Source: Steromphala cineraria (taxonomy: Eukaryota; Mollusca; Gastropoda; Trochida; Trochidae). Taken from it: 64,000 nucleotides of DNA. How positions within the stretch are numbered: position 1 is the stretch's first letter; each line of letters opens with the position of its first letter. The stretch covers positions 57,930,727 to 57,994,726 of the forward strand of contig OU744732.1 of the NCBI GenBank assembly GCA_916613615.1, read 5' to 3'. Made by a program: the position numbers and the translations under genes. This document shows, in pieces, positions 47,466-59,360 of this stretch. The notes under the pieces are model-generated. The model did no database searches, was not told the DNA's origin, and worked only from the letters and a program-made list of their open reading frames with translations.

Positions 47466-47545
47466 CCTTGGCGTCATATCTACCATGGCGACTGACAGGT
47501 AGCGCCATCTTTTGTTGCGAGCCTTTTAAAATTAACTTCCGGTTA
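47466..47545 (-). promoter_or_regulatory. Candidate TATA-less promoter and first exon for the UBX gene
   Basis: On the minus strand, an ETS-type CCGGAAGT (47542-47535) is followed ~30 bp later by AAAGATGGCGC (YY1-like, about 47513-47503). A good splice donor AAG|GTGCGT follows at 47466/47465. This arrangement is common in housekeeping promoters. The ATG inside opens only a 14-codon frame before the donor and does not join the next exon in phase, so it would be a 5' UTR or uORF. The link to the UBX gene is inferred from strand and order. Confidence 0.45.
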
Positions 47546-48486
47546 TGTTGTTAAGGAGAAAAAAACTAAACCTATCGCTTTTCCGCTCAATTTCATTTGT
47601 AAAAATATTCGAATAATATTGAAGGAAATGTTGTATATTTCCACATTTTGTCATACATACTAATATTAGAAGACGGATTTAAATAAGTGTGTCGCAGGAA
47701 ACGAAATATGAATCGATTTGATAAATTTGTGTAAGATAAGATAACACTTAAAACGAATATGTTGGAATTCTTTTTACATCAAAAATTGCAGTTCAGTATA
47801 CGTATAACCTAAAAAACAATTTTGTACTATGGAAAAATAATGATTTTAAACAAGCAGATAGGCTGCCTATTGTATATGGGGCAGTATATTTTATCTGCTT
47901 CGTATTTTGACTTTATAATTGATTGTTATAACATTATATTTGATTATTCTCAATTTCCTGTGGAAGGTACCTAAAAGTGCCGGTCACTTAGAACGATGTT
48001 AATAAGTCTTAACGGTTCAACAATAAAATACTTATTTCGACGTCTAAAGTACAGTACCCACTGCAACACTACCGCAATTGCGTCCGATGGGTATCAACTT
48101 GAGAAAACCCAACGGAGAAAAATATAAGAAAATCTAGTTTTGTGATAAAAAGATACAAAAATACAATGAATACACTAAAAATACTTTTTAAATATTGAAC
48201 TTTACTACACTTCGAATAAGGGTCCTTAACAAGCCAATAAAAATAGGACCTGTATGTTATGGGATTCGTTGTCAATCGCTGACAAATTTCAATATTTATT
48301 TCGCTGGCCTGCTTTTCGCTGTACTAGAAATATAAATCTTAACTCCTTAAACTTACAAACATTTTATCTTATAGGGGATATAATTCCATGTTCACACTCC
48401 ATTGTTCTTCGGGACTTGTAAAAATGACTGTTATGTAGCAGCATCTAGAGGGGTATCGGAATGAGGCTACAACTCCACTGATTACA

Positions 48487-48766
48487 ATAATAATGTGCAT
48501 ACTTATAGCCACCTTTTCCACGTCCTTAGACATGCTCAAAGCGGTACATCATTACCCTGAAGGAGTGTACTTTCACAGCTCCTACTAAGCGCTAATCACG
48601 ACCACGTAGGTCAGTACATCCAGTTTTCAGGTACCGAGTTTAACAGCTGAGTGGACTGAGTGCAATGTGGATGAAGTGCCTTGCCCAGGGACACGACACA
48701 GGATGAGACCCAAGTTTCCAATTTTTGGTGTCTTGCCGGGATTCAAACCCGGGTCTCTGGCGTGAT
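48487..48766 (-). mobile_element. tRNA-derived SINE, copy 3 (minus, head truncated)
   Basis: The reverse complement of the SINE at 20.3 and 32.6 kb: body GTGTCGTGTCCCTGGGCAAG and B-box GGTTTGAATCCC. The A-box end is lost, replaced by unrelated sequence after 48766. Confidence 0.8.
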
Positions 48767-49072
48767 TCATTCCTGGACGTAAGTACAGAATGTAAGCAAT
48801 AATTATTCTGAAAAATTACAAAATAACAATAAGATTTTTACAAATAAATATGTACATCATACATGAAATATAATCTACCGATATGTTCAATAAATATACA
48901 TCACAGGTAAACTATATTTACTGAATAAGCAAGCAAACTAATAATCAATTGATATATTATCCATCATACAAAGCGATTACTCACGTATGAAGTTAAACTC
49001 AAGTACCGCTTAGTTCATTCGATAAATACACGACCATATTTACCATAGTCACAATATTTAAACATCGTCATG

Positions 49073-49080
49073 CCGGAAGT
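49073..49080 (+). promoter_or_regulatory. ETS-type site upstream of the GALNT gene
   Basis: CCGGAAGT, about 340 bp before the start codon. A polypyrimidine-poor CACAACAG|G at 49400 could be a 5' UTR acceptor. Promoter use is a guess. Confidence 0.3.
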
Positions 49081-49414
49081 CACATTTTTCTCAAAACTTG
49101 TTTGACATCGCTTACTACTTCATGTATTTCTCAAACTGTGAACCTATTCAGTACGACTTAAAGATTTTTTTTTGCATCAACTGATTTTTAGAAGAAAAAA
49201 AACTATTGATCTAAAACAATGTACAAATGGTTGCCTTGAATTACACATGTCCTTGTATACGACGCTTCAGAAGTGGAATATCGATTTATACATTTCCAAA
49301 ACAAACTATACTTGATGCGCGGTCATGTTCTAAAGTAGTATTGACTCGATCAAACAGACAGCAGATTGCGAAAAATTCGAAAAAGTTTTTGCCACAACAG
49401 GTATTTAGAACAAG

Positions 49415-51148
49415 ATGTCCGCTTCACTACTTAAGTGTAAGAAACACATGAGAACGATTTTTGTGTGTCTTCTTGTATATGCAATCATATCCTTGATTTT
49501 AACTTTGAAGTCAGCAGTTGAGAAAAGTACAGTACGCCTAATCAAAGAAGGAACATCTATCGATGATCTTAATAGTCCTAACGATCCAGATGTAAATCTC
49601 ATAGCAAAGCTTTTTAATCTCACTAACCCGGGTGACCTTGGAACTCCAGTTTTAATCGACGTAAATAGACTACCGAGGGAGGAAGCGGAGAAATATAACA
49701 GAAGCATTTATTCAAAGGACATTTCAACTTACGTCAGCAGTTTGGTGCCTGTTCGACGCCCTCTTCCTGATATCCGGATTGATGGCTGTGGTGGTATATA
49801 CTCCAACTTATATCTTCCGATGGTCAGTGTTGTGATCATATTCCACAACGAGCACTGGTCAACTCTACTCCGGACAGTCCATAGCGTGACGGACAACAGT
49901 CCAGATCACCTCATTCAAGAAATTATTTTAGTTGATGACCTGTCAACAGATGCAGTTCTTCAAGAACCTTTGGAGAATTATATCAGAACCAAGTTTCAAA
50001 AGGTGAGGATTGTACGAGCTCATACTAGACAAGGGTTAATCCGTGCAAGGAATTTAGGTTTCTCGGAGTCGTCTGCTCCGGTTGTGGTTTTTCTTGATTC
50101 TCATTGTGAGTGTTTCCCGGGCTGGCTTGAGCCTCTTGTGGCCCGAATAGCAGAGAACGAAACCATCATTTCAACCCCAAATCTCCATGCCATCAACTCA
50201 CTTGATTTTCAAGTTCATGTATGGGGGATGACCGATAATCTTGCTATTCCTGTGCTAACCTTTCCAAAACTATTTTTCAAATGGACCAAGATTTTTCAAC
50301 GAGAGTTGAGAAGACGTAACAATTACACTGAGCCAATACGAGCACCTGCCATGGTTGGTTGTGTTATAGCTATTAGCAGGGTCTGGTTTAATAAACTGGG
50401 TATGTTTGACCCCGGCCTGAAGTTGTGGGGAGGGGAAAACACAGAAATGTCACTGAAGACGTGGATGTGTGGGGGGTCAATGGAGATCCTACCCTGCTCT
50501 AACGTGGCACATTTGTACCATCAGCACTTGAGAACTCAGAGATGGAATTATTACGATGAAAACGTTGCCAGAGTGGCCAAAGTTTGGATGTCAGAAAGTA
50601 AGTTCCTCTCTCGAGTCTCTGGCGTCGACGCAATCCGACCTGAAGACATCGAGGAAAGAGTACTGCTGAAGAAAAACCTCAAATGTCGTCCATTCCAGCA
50701 TTACCTTGATCACGTGAACCCGGAAATGTATATACGGCATGATGGTATCTATAGTGGTCAAATAAGACCTGTCCGTGAAGAAGGATTGTGCCTAAATGCA
50801 AATAGCTCAAGAACCAACCCCCTTCTTACGCCATATTTGATGTCTTGTAATCCCGATGACAACCAACTCTGGGACTTCACAGAAATGGGGGAAATTCGGA
50901 TGAAGTCTACTTGTTTAGATTTAGGCTTTGGCATAAACCTCGGCCAGTATAAATGTCATGGTCAACTGAACAACCAACTGTGGATTGTGGAATCTGTTGG
51001 TGGTGCAAATGAAGTGAAACTACGTCATTTGGACATGTGCATCACGGCTGATAGTGCGAGACGTCGTGTATTCTTTAGTGCTTGTGCTTCTACACAAACT
51101 CAACTTTGGTTGTGGGAAAAGAAACGTGAGTCCAGACTGGTTGAATGA
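49415..51148 (+). CDS. GALNT: Polypeptide N-acetylgalactosaminyltransferase (GT27), intronless
   Basis: Golgi type II membrane enzyme that starts mucin-type O-glycosylation by moving GalNAc from UDP-GalNAc to Ser/Thr (family knowledge). 577 residues in one exon. Residues 12-31 form the signal anchor (RTIFVCLLVYAIISLILT). The GT-A domain has VSVVIIFHNE (137-146), ILVDDLST, metal-binding DSH (228-230), the family block LWGGENTEMSLKTWMCGG (337-354) and VAHLYH (364-369). A ricin-type lectin domain follows at about 445-570 with three QLW boxes (484-486, 521-523, 563-565) and one CLD motif (500-502); it is slightly short. The ATG is the first in frame and gives the anchor its expected place. Most animal GALNTs have introns, so this may be a retrocopy that stayed intact. 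Paralogue not assigned. AATAAA at 51816 may end the transcript. Confidence 0.93.
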   Translation: MSASLLKCKKHMRTIFVCLLVYAIISLILTLKSAVEKSTVRLIKEGTSIDDLNSPNDPDVNLIAKLFNLTNPGDLGTPVLIDVNRLPREEAEKYNRSIYSKDISTYVSSLVPVRRPLPDIRIDGCGGIYSNLYLPMVSVVIIFHNEHWSTLLRTVHSVTDNSPDHLIQEIILVDDLSTDAVLQEPLENYIRTKFQKVRIVRAHTRQGLIRARNLGFSESSAPVVVFLDSHCECFPGWLEPLVARIAENETIISTPNLHAINSLDFQVHVWGMTDNLAIPVLTFPKLFFKWTKIFQRELRRRNNYTEPIRAPAMVGCVIAISRVWFNKLGMFDPGLKLWGGENTEMSLKTWMCGGSMEILPCSNVAHLYHQHLRTQRWNYYDENVARVAKVWMSESKFLSRVSGVDAIRPEDIEERVLLKKNLKCRPFQHYLDHVNPEMYIRHDGIYSGQIRPVREEGLCLNANSSRTNPLLTPYLMSCNPDDNQLWDFTEMGEIRMKSTCLDLGFGINLGQYKCHGQLNNQLWIVESVGGANEVKLRHLDMCITADSARRRVFFSACASTQTQLWLWEKKRESRLVE

Positions 51149-52133
51149 GCCAGAAACTGTACATTATTAGCCAATAGAAAATCATACCTTCCCCAAAGAG
51201 TTAGTTACATTCAAAACATTGTGATATACAGCTGCGTACCTAAAGTTTGTTCACTTACCTGCCTATTCTAGAGCAATATAATGTCATTTTTAATGGTGAG
51301 AGGGGTCAAAATTTTGAAAACACTTCTATCTCCACAAAATCCTTCATATGTGATTAACAGCTTTAAGTCTAAGTCATATTTGTTCCTTTGCCGTAAGTCA
51401 ATGTAGCCTTGCTGATGTTTTTCAGAGTCTGTAAGGAAAAAATTAACCAAAATTATCGAAAATCAAAAATATAACCCCGTCTGTCTATCTTACCATGCCA
51501 AATTTCGAATTCCTGCACAAGTGACTGACGATCCCAAAGTTGTTTGAGAATGGTTATTTTACACACAGTCACTTGGTAATTCATTGTCACTGCTGCAGGA
51601 ATTATTTAATTTGTGTCCAAACAAAACCAAAATTGCATGATATTGGCACCAAAATACACTAGCAAGTGAACAAACTTTAGGTATGCAGTCGTAGACTGTG
51701 TTGTAACAAGAAAGGCCTTTAAAAAGACGAGCTTGGTGGCACCTAGTTATGTTAATCACTTTATTCTTATAGGAGGGATATATATCGTTTAGGGGGATAT
51801 AGGGACTGATCCTTGAATAAATTGTTCCATTCTGAGACGAATGTTCTTTGGACTTTGATTTGATAGTTATTCCACAGTATATGAGTATTAGAACATCGGC
51901 TGAAATTCAACCTAACTAAAGATTTATCTCCCATCTCAATCATGATATCACGTTTTAAAACATTTGTAACTGTAGTGTATGTTGCTTGAATCAGTCTTTT
52001 AGCGATTACTTTTTGTGAGTTACAAACTAGTGAGACTGATTAATTTGCAACTACGTACACTTGTATCGATTGATCAGACAAAAGTTATTTATAATTATAG
52101 ATTAGCAAAAATAAAAAGGTATTCATATGATAT
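51149..52133. other. GALNT 3' flank / untranslated region
   Basis: No credible gene. The first AATAAA is at 51816-51821. The rest is AT-rich unique-looking sequence. Confidence 0.4.
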
Positions 52134-53072
52134 ACACTCAGGGGCAAAAGAAACGATACCATATAAAATGCATGATAGGTTAAAGGGGCAGTAGCACGTT
52201 TTTGGATAATTTTACATTTTAGATATTTCACTCATAATTGTAAGTAAATGCTAAATGTATCATATTGACAGTGTCAACTATCTCATTAAACAAGCCAATC
52301 ACCCATAGTCAGAGGACAAAGTATGAGGCTTCACACAAAATCCATTGGCCGCCATTTTTGTGTGAACACCTTTAATTTATTTTTGTAAGAAAAATGAATC
52401 GCATGGCTGAACTTTACGTTGAATATTAGAATTATTACTGCTTCATTTAGTTTGAATACATTGTCTTTTAATTGGAACCATTTATTTTCATTTTCCTGAT
52501 ATCATCTTATATTCCCCCTAAAAACGTGCTACTGCCCCTTTAATCTACGATTGATAGTTACTGCTGAAACAGGGTTAATTCATGTATTCAAGAGCTAACG
52601 GAACTCAGTTTTTAATTTCAGAGCTATATCTGTTAACGCTTTTGAAAAACAAGCCTTTCAAAAAACACTGTTAAAAAATCTCCTTAACTAGACGAGATAG
52701 GATAGTGAAAATGGCCCTTTTTCTTGTTTTTAAACCAAAATACAGGCAAAATGCGTGAACAAATTAACTTCTACAAGGGTTATTTATATTGATAACATCT
52801 TAGATTTTGTAGATTTTTAAATTTCATAATTATTTTATTCCAATTCCAAAGATTATGACCAAAAATAACATCGAAAAAGCTGTTTTTTTACCCCTCGTGT
52901 ATTTGAACAGTCATACAATTATAAGTATTATACTTTGATGTTTGAAATTGTGAGTACTTCTTCACAACTGATGTGCCTATCACAAGGGCTCGTAGTCGCA
53001 TTTCATATACAAAAGAATTTTGTTTTGTATTCTTTTGAAAAGTTGGTATCGTTTCTTTTGCCCCTGAGTGTA
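52134..53072. mobile_element. 939-bp TIR element with nested family A MITE
   Basis: TACACTCAGGGGCAAAAGAA at the left and its inverse TTCTTTTGCCCCTGAGTGTA at the right; the inverted repeat extends to ~29 bp (…ACGATACCA). TA at each edge suits a Tc1/mariner relative, and AAAAGAAACG is shared with the ends of the Tc1 element at 55.6 kb. No transposase. The left half is displaced by a nested MITE (52180-52543). Confidence 0.75.
52180..52543. mobile_element. TTAA-flanked MITE, family A copy 7 (nested)
   Basis: Full-length copy with canonical ends, inserted in the 939-bp TIR element, so it is the younger of the two. Confidence 0.85.
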
Positions 53073-53659
53073 GTGTAATGATTTAAGTGAAATAAATGAC
53101 GTCCATCTAATGCAAAATAATCGCAATCGTGTAACGGCAAATTTCACCATTACTATTTGATAGCTTTTCTTATACATCTTGATTACCTTAGCAGCGCACG
53201 ATCATGAACATAGTATATGATATCATAAACTTCTTAAGCAGAAATATTTCACTAAAATCTAACAAGTGAAATGTGCTAAATCCGAAGTGTTGCTCTCACA
53301 AATTCTAAAACAAACTGAAATTTTAACCGTCAGTAATCACCCCGTAAGATATATGCTACAATAAATCAAAATGTCCTTATTAATATTATGTACAAGTTCG
53401 CAAAACAAAGCTTAAAATGATATTAAATATTCACCAGATTTAGTAATCTTACATCAAACGGAAGAACAAATTTTCAATGTGTTCAGTAAATCGTGTATTA
53501 AAAATCCCATAAGCTCTGTCCCCTTTGCGTGCACGATTTATTTAACGCCTAATTAATGTTTAGTTTTCGTTCATCTTTTTTAGTATCGCCGATCTATTAA
53601 TTTTTTTTAATCGGTAACATTCAGCTCCAAACTAGATTAGCGTTTGCGGGATACCGCAA

Positions 53660-54935
53660 AAGCAGAGCAGCCCCGGAACTTTGGGTTTCGCCTTACCCTG
53701 TTCCGCCTTTTACAGGCCTCACCAAATTGGGAATTTTCTCGTGACCTTGACCATTGACACTCAAGGTCACACAATCAATGAACACATTTCATTGAGTATA
53801 ACATTATTGTAATGAAATAAAGTGTTAAAAATACAATTAATCCATTTTCTCCATATATGTTGACCTTGCTGTGACCTTGACCTTCGACAGTTAGTACCCA
53901 AAACTTTTTGAAAATGTTGAACTTCTCAAGAGATAATATATACAAAATCTAAACTTCATAGCACAAAAACTTTTCAAGTTATTGTGTTTAGAAGGAATTG
54001 CAATAACTCATATCTCATGACCTTGACCTTTGACCTTCAAGGTCACACAATAATTGAACACTTTTTATTGAGTATAACAATCATGTATTGATTAAAAGTG
54101 ATCATAGTTAAAATTAAGCAATGTTGCTAAACCATGCTTAAGTCATGACCTTGCTGTGACCTTGACCTTTGACAGATTGTAGCCGAAACCTTTTCAAAAT
54201 TTTTTACTTTTCCAAGGATGATATATACCAAGTTAGAGCTTCATAGCACAAAAACTTTTCAAGTTACCGTGTTTACAAAGAATTTTGTGGTGATTTTATA
54301 ACTCGTGACCTTGACCTTTGAACTTGAAAGTGAACATGTCATAATGATTCCCTGGAAGTATTAACATTTAGACATGTTCATGAGTTCTGAAAAGCTAAAT
54401 GGGATAAAGTTATACCCCAATTTAGTGCATTTTGTAATAACTCATATCTCATGACCTTGACCTTTGACCTTCAAGGTCACACAATCATTGAACACTTTTT
54501 TTTTAGTATAACAATCATGTATTGATTAAAAGTGTTCATAGTTAAAATAAAGCATTTTCGCTAAAACATGCTTACGTCATGACCTTGCTGTGACCTTGAC
54601 CTTTGACGGATTGTAGCCAAAACCTTTTCAAAATTTTTTACTTTTCCAAGGATGATATATACCAAGTTAGAGCTTCATAGCACAAAAACTTTTCAAGTTA
54701 TCGCGTTTACAAGGAATTCTTAGTGTGAATACATAGCTCGTGACCTTGACCTTTGACCTTGAAAGTGAACGTGTCAAAATCGTTCCCCCGAGGTATGAGG
54801 AGTAAGGTATGAATAAGAGTTCTGGAAAGCTTAGGGAAAAAAAGTTATAGCTAGTAGTACGAGTGCGGCGGCGATGGAAACTTCACAAAAACTGATAGCA
54901 GCCCCGTCCTTAGACGGGGCTGCTAATTATCAAGA
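53660..54935 (+). repeat. Tandem ~434-bp repeat rich in TGACCTTGACC motifs
   Basis: Two fairly complete units (from about 54005 and 54440) and a partial one (from about 53735) share TCATGACCTTGACCTTTGAC, CTTCAAGGTCACACAAT, GTATAACAATCATGTATTGA and CACAAAAACTTTTCAAGTTA. Each unit carries several TGACCT half-sites. The block ends with a perfect hairpin AGCAGCCCCGTC / GACGGGGCTGCT (about 54894-54922), and GAGCAGCCCCGG recurs near its left edge (53667). Confidence 0.85.
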
Positions 54936-55628
54936 TATCTTGACACGTATCAACTCCACATCAACGCCCCCAGTCTAACAAGTTGTCTCCCTTAGACCGT
55001 CTTTGAAGACATATTGTCACACGGTACTGTTTAAAATATATGGGTATATTTTGAAGAGATTATGCGGAATAATTTATAGATATTTTTGTATCGCAAGTTA
55101 TGTACATCAAGAACTGGAAATGCTTTATTTTGTATTTTTAAATTTTTATCATTAAAATTTTTTTATATCCATATCATCATGATTTGACATTGACATTATA
55201 CATTAAACATCTCAGTTAGAATGCTTTTTTTTAAATGATAAATTCTATATATTTATTTATTACAAAACCCATATCAAATAAAAATCATTGTTTTTAATGG
55301 GCACTAATATACATAAGCAATAAGCGCCCTTAATCGCACGAAAGGCAGAGGACTGATTGGATACAATTAAAGTTTTGCATTCATCCACTCTGTTCAAAGT
55401 AATAATTCTGAATTTTTTAAGATTGAAACCATTAATTTCGTATTCTGGGGGCGTTATATGTTTAATGAAAAAGATCTTTATTTAAAAATCAACATGATAT
55501 ATTCAACGCAAAAAAATTTAAATGAAAAATTAATATTGCAATAAGTTCTCGATTTTTGGTGACGTGTGACAATGTTTTGTTACCTGTAATCAATTAATAA
55601 CTAGAAGATATTGTTTGTATTGTAATTA

Positions 55629-57145
55629 TCATATACTCTTCAAAAAAAGAAACGCATGACTATTTGCTTTTTAAAAAAATCATCATTTCTGGAAAATTGA
55701 TTTGATTTAAAGTATTTTTAGGTTAGGATTACATAAACAGTTAAGTTCGGAGTAAACTCCACGCCATAACGCAACTTAAAATGCTTATTTGATTAGAAGC
55801 GAAAGATTACAGAAACACGCACAATAAATGCATAAAAGATCACTGCAGCAGGGGATGCACGTGCAATTCATGATAACAACAGAGAGTGGCATGGCTATAA
55901 AAACTGACACGTTGTTCATCATTCTACCGGCCAAATTTTGTTGGCAGACACGTTCGAAAATGCCAAGATTGAGTGCCGTCCAACGCAAAATTGCCATAGG
56001 CCGCATTGAAGCTGGAGAATAACATGGTCATGTTGCACGTCATTTCCGGGTTCATCAAAGTACGATTTCCCGTCTTTGGAATCGCTACCTTCAACACAAT
56101 TCTACAAAAGATCGTCCAAGAAGTGGCCGGCCTCGAGTGACCACACATGCCCAAGATCGCTACATCCGGGTGGTTCATCTACGGAACCGACATCTCACAG
56201 CCAGGATGACAGCAGCCACAGTTCCAGGGGTACGGAGACTGTCCGATCAGACGATCAGGAACCGTCTTCGAGAAGCAGGTCTTCGAGCAAGACGTCCTGC
56301 TTTTCGACCAGTTTTGACACAGCAACATCGTCGACTGCGGGTCAGATAGTGTACCAGATTGAGGGCTTGGGACCTCGCTTACTGGCGCAGAATTTGGTTT
56401 AGTGATGAATCACGATTCCAACTCAATCCACGAGATGGGAGTCAACGTGTGTATAGACGACGTGATGAACGTTTTGCCCAAAATTGCGTCCGGGAGGTCG
56501 ATAGGTATGGAGGAGGGAGTGTTATGGTGTGGGGGGCCATTGCATACGACCGTAGGTCACAGCTTGCACAGTTCGCTACATTGACGAAATCCTTCGACCT
56601 CATGTGGTGGGTGTTATCGACCACCAGAGGCATTTATTTCAGCATGTAACGCCCGACCCCATACAGCTCGTGTAACAGTTGACTTCCTTGCAAATCAGAA
56701 CATTCATGTTCTTCCCTGGCCGTCCAAATCACCAGATATCTATCCCATAGAACACCTGTGGGATGAACTGAACAGACGTGTCCGACGCCGTCAACGTCAA
56801 CCTCAGACGTTGGCTGACCTCACCGTTGCCTTGCAGGAGGAGTGGCACAATATTCCACAGGCTGCGATTCGACGTTTGTTTCAGTCTATGCCCAGGAGAA
56901 TCCAGGCAGTGTTAGCAGCAAGGGGTGGCCACAACCGGTACTAGCATCAGCACGCCACAAAGGACACATTGTGCGTTGGAACAGTTATTTAGCTTTACCA
57001 GATGAAACACCGGTATCTTCTCTGTCATTGTGCTGAATTTGAGATTTGTAGCTTATTTCAATCATTATATATGTCTCTTTGAAAATGTAATAAAATACAC
57101 TAATATTTTCACTCATGCGTTTCTTTTTTTGAAGAGTATACATGT
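55629..57145. mobile_element. Tc1-like DNA transposon, decayed
   Basis: Inverted ends TACTCTTCAAAAAAAGAAAC and GTTTCTTTTTTTGAAGAGTA, TA-flanked, ~1.5 kb apart around a broken transposase. The surrounding sequence has an uninterrupted inverted relative at about 62.6-62.7 kb that looks like the empty site. Confidence 0.9.
55960..56944 (+). pseudogene. Tc1-family transposase pseudogene
   Basis: One frame from the ATG at 55960 shows helix-turn-helix segments (VHQSTISRLWNRY, DRPRSGRPR, LSDQTIRNRLREAGL), then WFSDESRFQL with the first catalytic Asp and YGGGSVMVWGA. It is broken by TAA (56020) and TAG (about 56347), and by a frameshift near 56575. The region of the second catalytic Asp before NARPHTARV is damaged and that Asp is lost. 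The last block (PWPSKSPDIYPIEHLWDEL, with the catalytic Glu) continues in another frame to TAG at 56942. It cannot encode an active enzyme. Confidence 0.88.
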
Positions 57146-57224
57146 ACCAATGATGGATGAGGCGCGTGACTTTTATTAATTAATATCAGAACAGCTTGTT
57201 TAGTTCATTCTGCCCACTCTCTCT

Positions 57225-57668
57225 ATCTCTTCGTCTGCCTGTCTCTCTGCCTGTCTGTCTGTCCCTCCGCCTGTCTGTCTGTCCCTCCGCCTGTCTGTCT
57301 CTCCGCCTGTCTGTCTCTCCGCCTGTCTGTCCCTCCGCATGTATGTCTGTCTGTCCCTCCGCATGTCTGTCTGTCTGTCCCTCCGCATGTCTGTCTGTCC
57401 CTCCGCATGTCTGTCTGTCCCTCCGCATGTCTGTCTGTCCCTCCGCATGTCTGTCTGTCTGTCCCTCCGCATGTATGTCTGTCTGTCCCTCCGACTGTCT
57501 GTCTGTCTGTCCCTCCGACTGTCTGTCTGTCCCTCCGCCTGTCTGTCTGTCCCGCCGACTGTCTGTCTGTCTGTCCCTCCGCCTGTCTGTCTGTCTGTCC
57601 CTCCGCATGTCTGTCTGTCCCTCCGCGCGCCTGTCTGTCCCTCCGCCTGACTGTCTGTCTCTATCTCT
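57225..57668 (+). repeat. CTGT / CCCTCCGC microsatellite-minisatellite
   Basis: Compound array of (CTGT)2-3 + CCCTCCGC[A/C] units of 16-20 bp. Because it lacks stops in several frames on both strands it yields long spurious frames. Confidence 0.95.
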
Positions 57669-57689
57669 CTTCAAATAGTTTTACTTAAA

Positions 57690-58320
57690 CTAGATTCATC
57701 TATGATTCATTTAAATCATAAGCGATTTGTATTCTATGCCACGGAAACATCTGCATACTTTTAAATACCTTTTACCATGAAAAAATGCACACAATCAATT
57801 TGAATTTCTTTATCAAATGACATAAACCTGATTAGTTAGTTGTGCAATCGGCGATGGTGTTCTAAAATCATTATTTTGGTTACTGATTCATGGCAAAGGC
57901 ATTGTGATATGAATCACCCTTTCAATGCTTTTCTGTATCGCAATATATTGCAATAAGGAATGAGGAACGATACCCATAGTAAGTCATGTCTATAACAGAC
58001 AGGGCGTGTTTTTCATAAGGGTTTCATGAACGCACTTGCTGTCTGAAATGCCTCCTTATTTAGGTGTCCAAATGTTTTATTATTTGAAACCATTCACAGC
58101 ACTTAACGTAGAAAACAGCCTCAGATATTCCATTGAAACCATGTTTCCTCCAACATCCTGTAAAGGGAGACCACTCTCATTGTATTTCATTTAAGCCAAT
58201 GAGCTTCAAAACGTTTGCAGATTTGCATTATGAAGGTCATTGTATTTTTAAAGAATTAGCTTAAATACGTGACGGTATAGAACGTCAAATGTGTGCATTT
58301 TGGTCGTTTGTAATGAACGA
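57690..58320. other. Intergenic with a family B MITE fragment
   Basis: About 57781-57935 matches the interior of MITE family B (CAAATGACATAAACCTGATT, GGCATTGTGATATGAATCAC) without termini. The rest shows nothing recognisable. Confidence 0.5.
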
Positions 58321-58339
58321 GAGGATAAGGAAGACAAGA

Positions 58340-58760
58340 GTAATTCTATGGATGAACAACTTCTTTATTGGATGGTGGCGACGTTTCGGTATAGATTCTT
58401 ATACCGTTATCAAGCATATGGTGAAAAAAGAGGAATACAGCAATTTATATAGTTTGGTATGATAATGAGAAAACAATAACAGTAACAACAGGATAAGGTA
58501 ACAATACATCAAAGGATAAAAATTACATGAAGTTTAAGAAAACATAGGATGAGTGGGATACCAGTTTGTGAGTGAGTTAATTAGGCAGATTAGCGAAGCC
58601 AGTTGAGTTGAGTGGATTAATTATTGGCGGATTAAATGGTTGTAAGCTGATGGGATGTAATAGCCTTGATCTCTGTTCATAGATGGCCGGAAACGGAAAA
58701 TTTGTAAAGCTTCGTTAATTACTGTATAAATTGCTGTATTCCTCATCATACCATCAACTT
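58340..58760. repeat. Interspersed repeat with inverted segment
   Basis: GAGGAATACAGCAATTTATA (58431 on) is inverted at 58725-58745. ATGGATGAACAACTTCTTTA with GACGTTTCGG recalls the sequence at 23.16 kb. Possibly the end of a retroelement; the class is uncertain. Confidence 0.45.
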
Positions 58761-59360
58761 CTAGAATGCCACTCAAACAGCTCGAACGAGAGGATGTCAT
58801 TGATGCGGAGGAACACGGAGTTAGATGACATCTTCGTTCAAGTCATCATCTGGTTCAATACAAACATACGTCGTTCTGTGTGTATCATATACCCCCTTTT
58901 ACCGCTCTGTCCATTTGTCAATTACGAACTTCATGCTCATAGTTTGTCCAATTCACCTGCACGTTGTTGTAACCTAAACACGTTGTCTGTCCGTTGAACC
59001 AATTTTTGTAAATATTGCAAAAACACTATGTCATTGAAATATATACCAACAAATTATTTAAGCCTGAAATATGCATAGAAATCGGAATGATTAATAAAGG
59101 TCTTTCCTCAGGCTGTAAATTGGTCGAAATATTATTTTCAAGCCCAAAGACAATTTTGCTTATAGTTTTATTTGAAAGGTCAACAGATTCAGTTGAGAGG
59201 GTGTGATAATGAAAGTAACAACATTAAAAACACAAGATCTGCTTAATTTGTTGTGTTAAGAGAATTTAGCTGATAGTCTGAACTTCAACAACATCCATGA
59301 ACGTCAAATGCATCAGGTGTTTGGTCTGACAGTGGTAGTTGATGGCATGATGACGTTCAT

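Noticed and set aside
57186..57678. Opposed ~160-codon frames of repeated CLSV/RRDRQT residues
   Set aside because: By-product of a CTGT/CCCTCCGC simple repeat that lacks stops on both strands.
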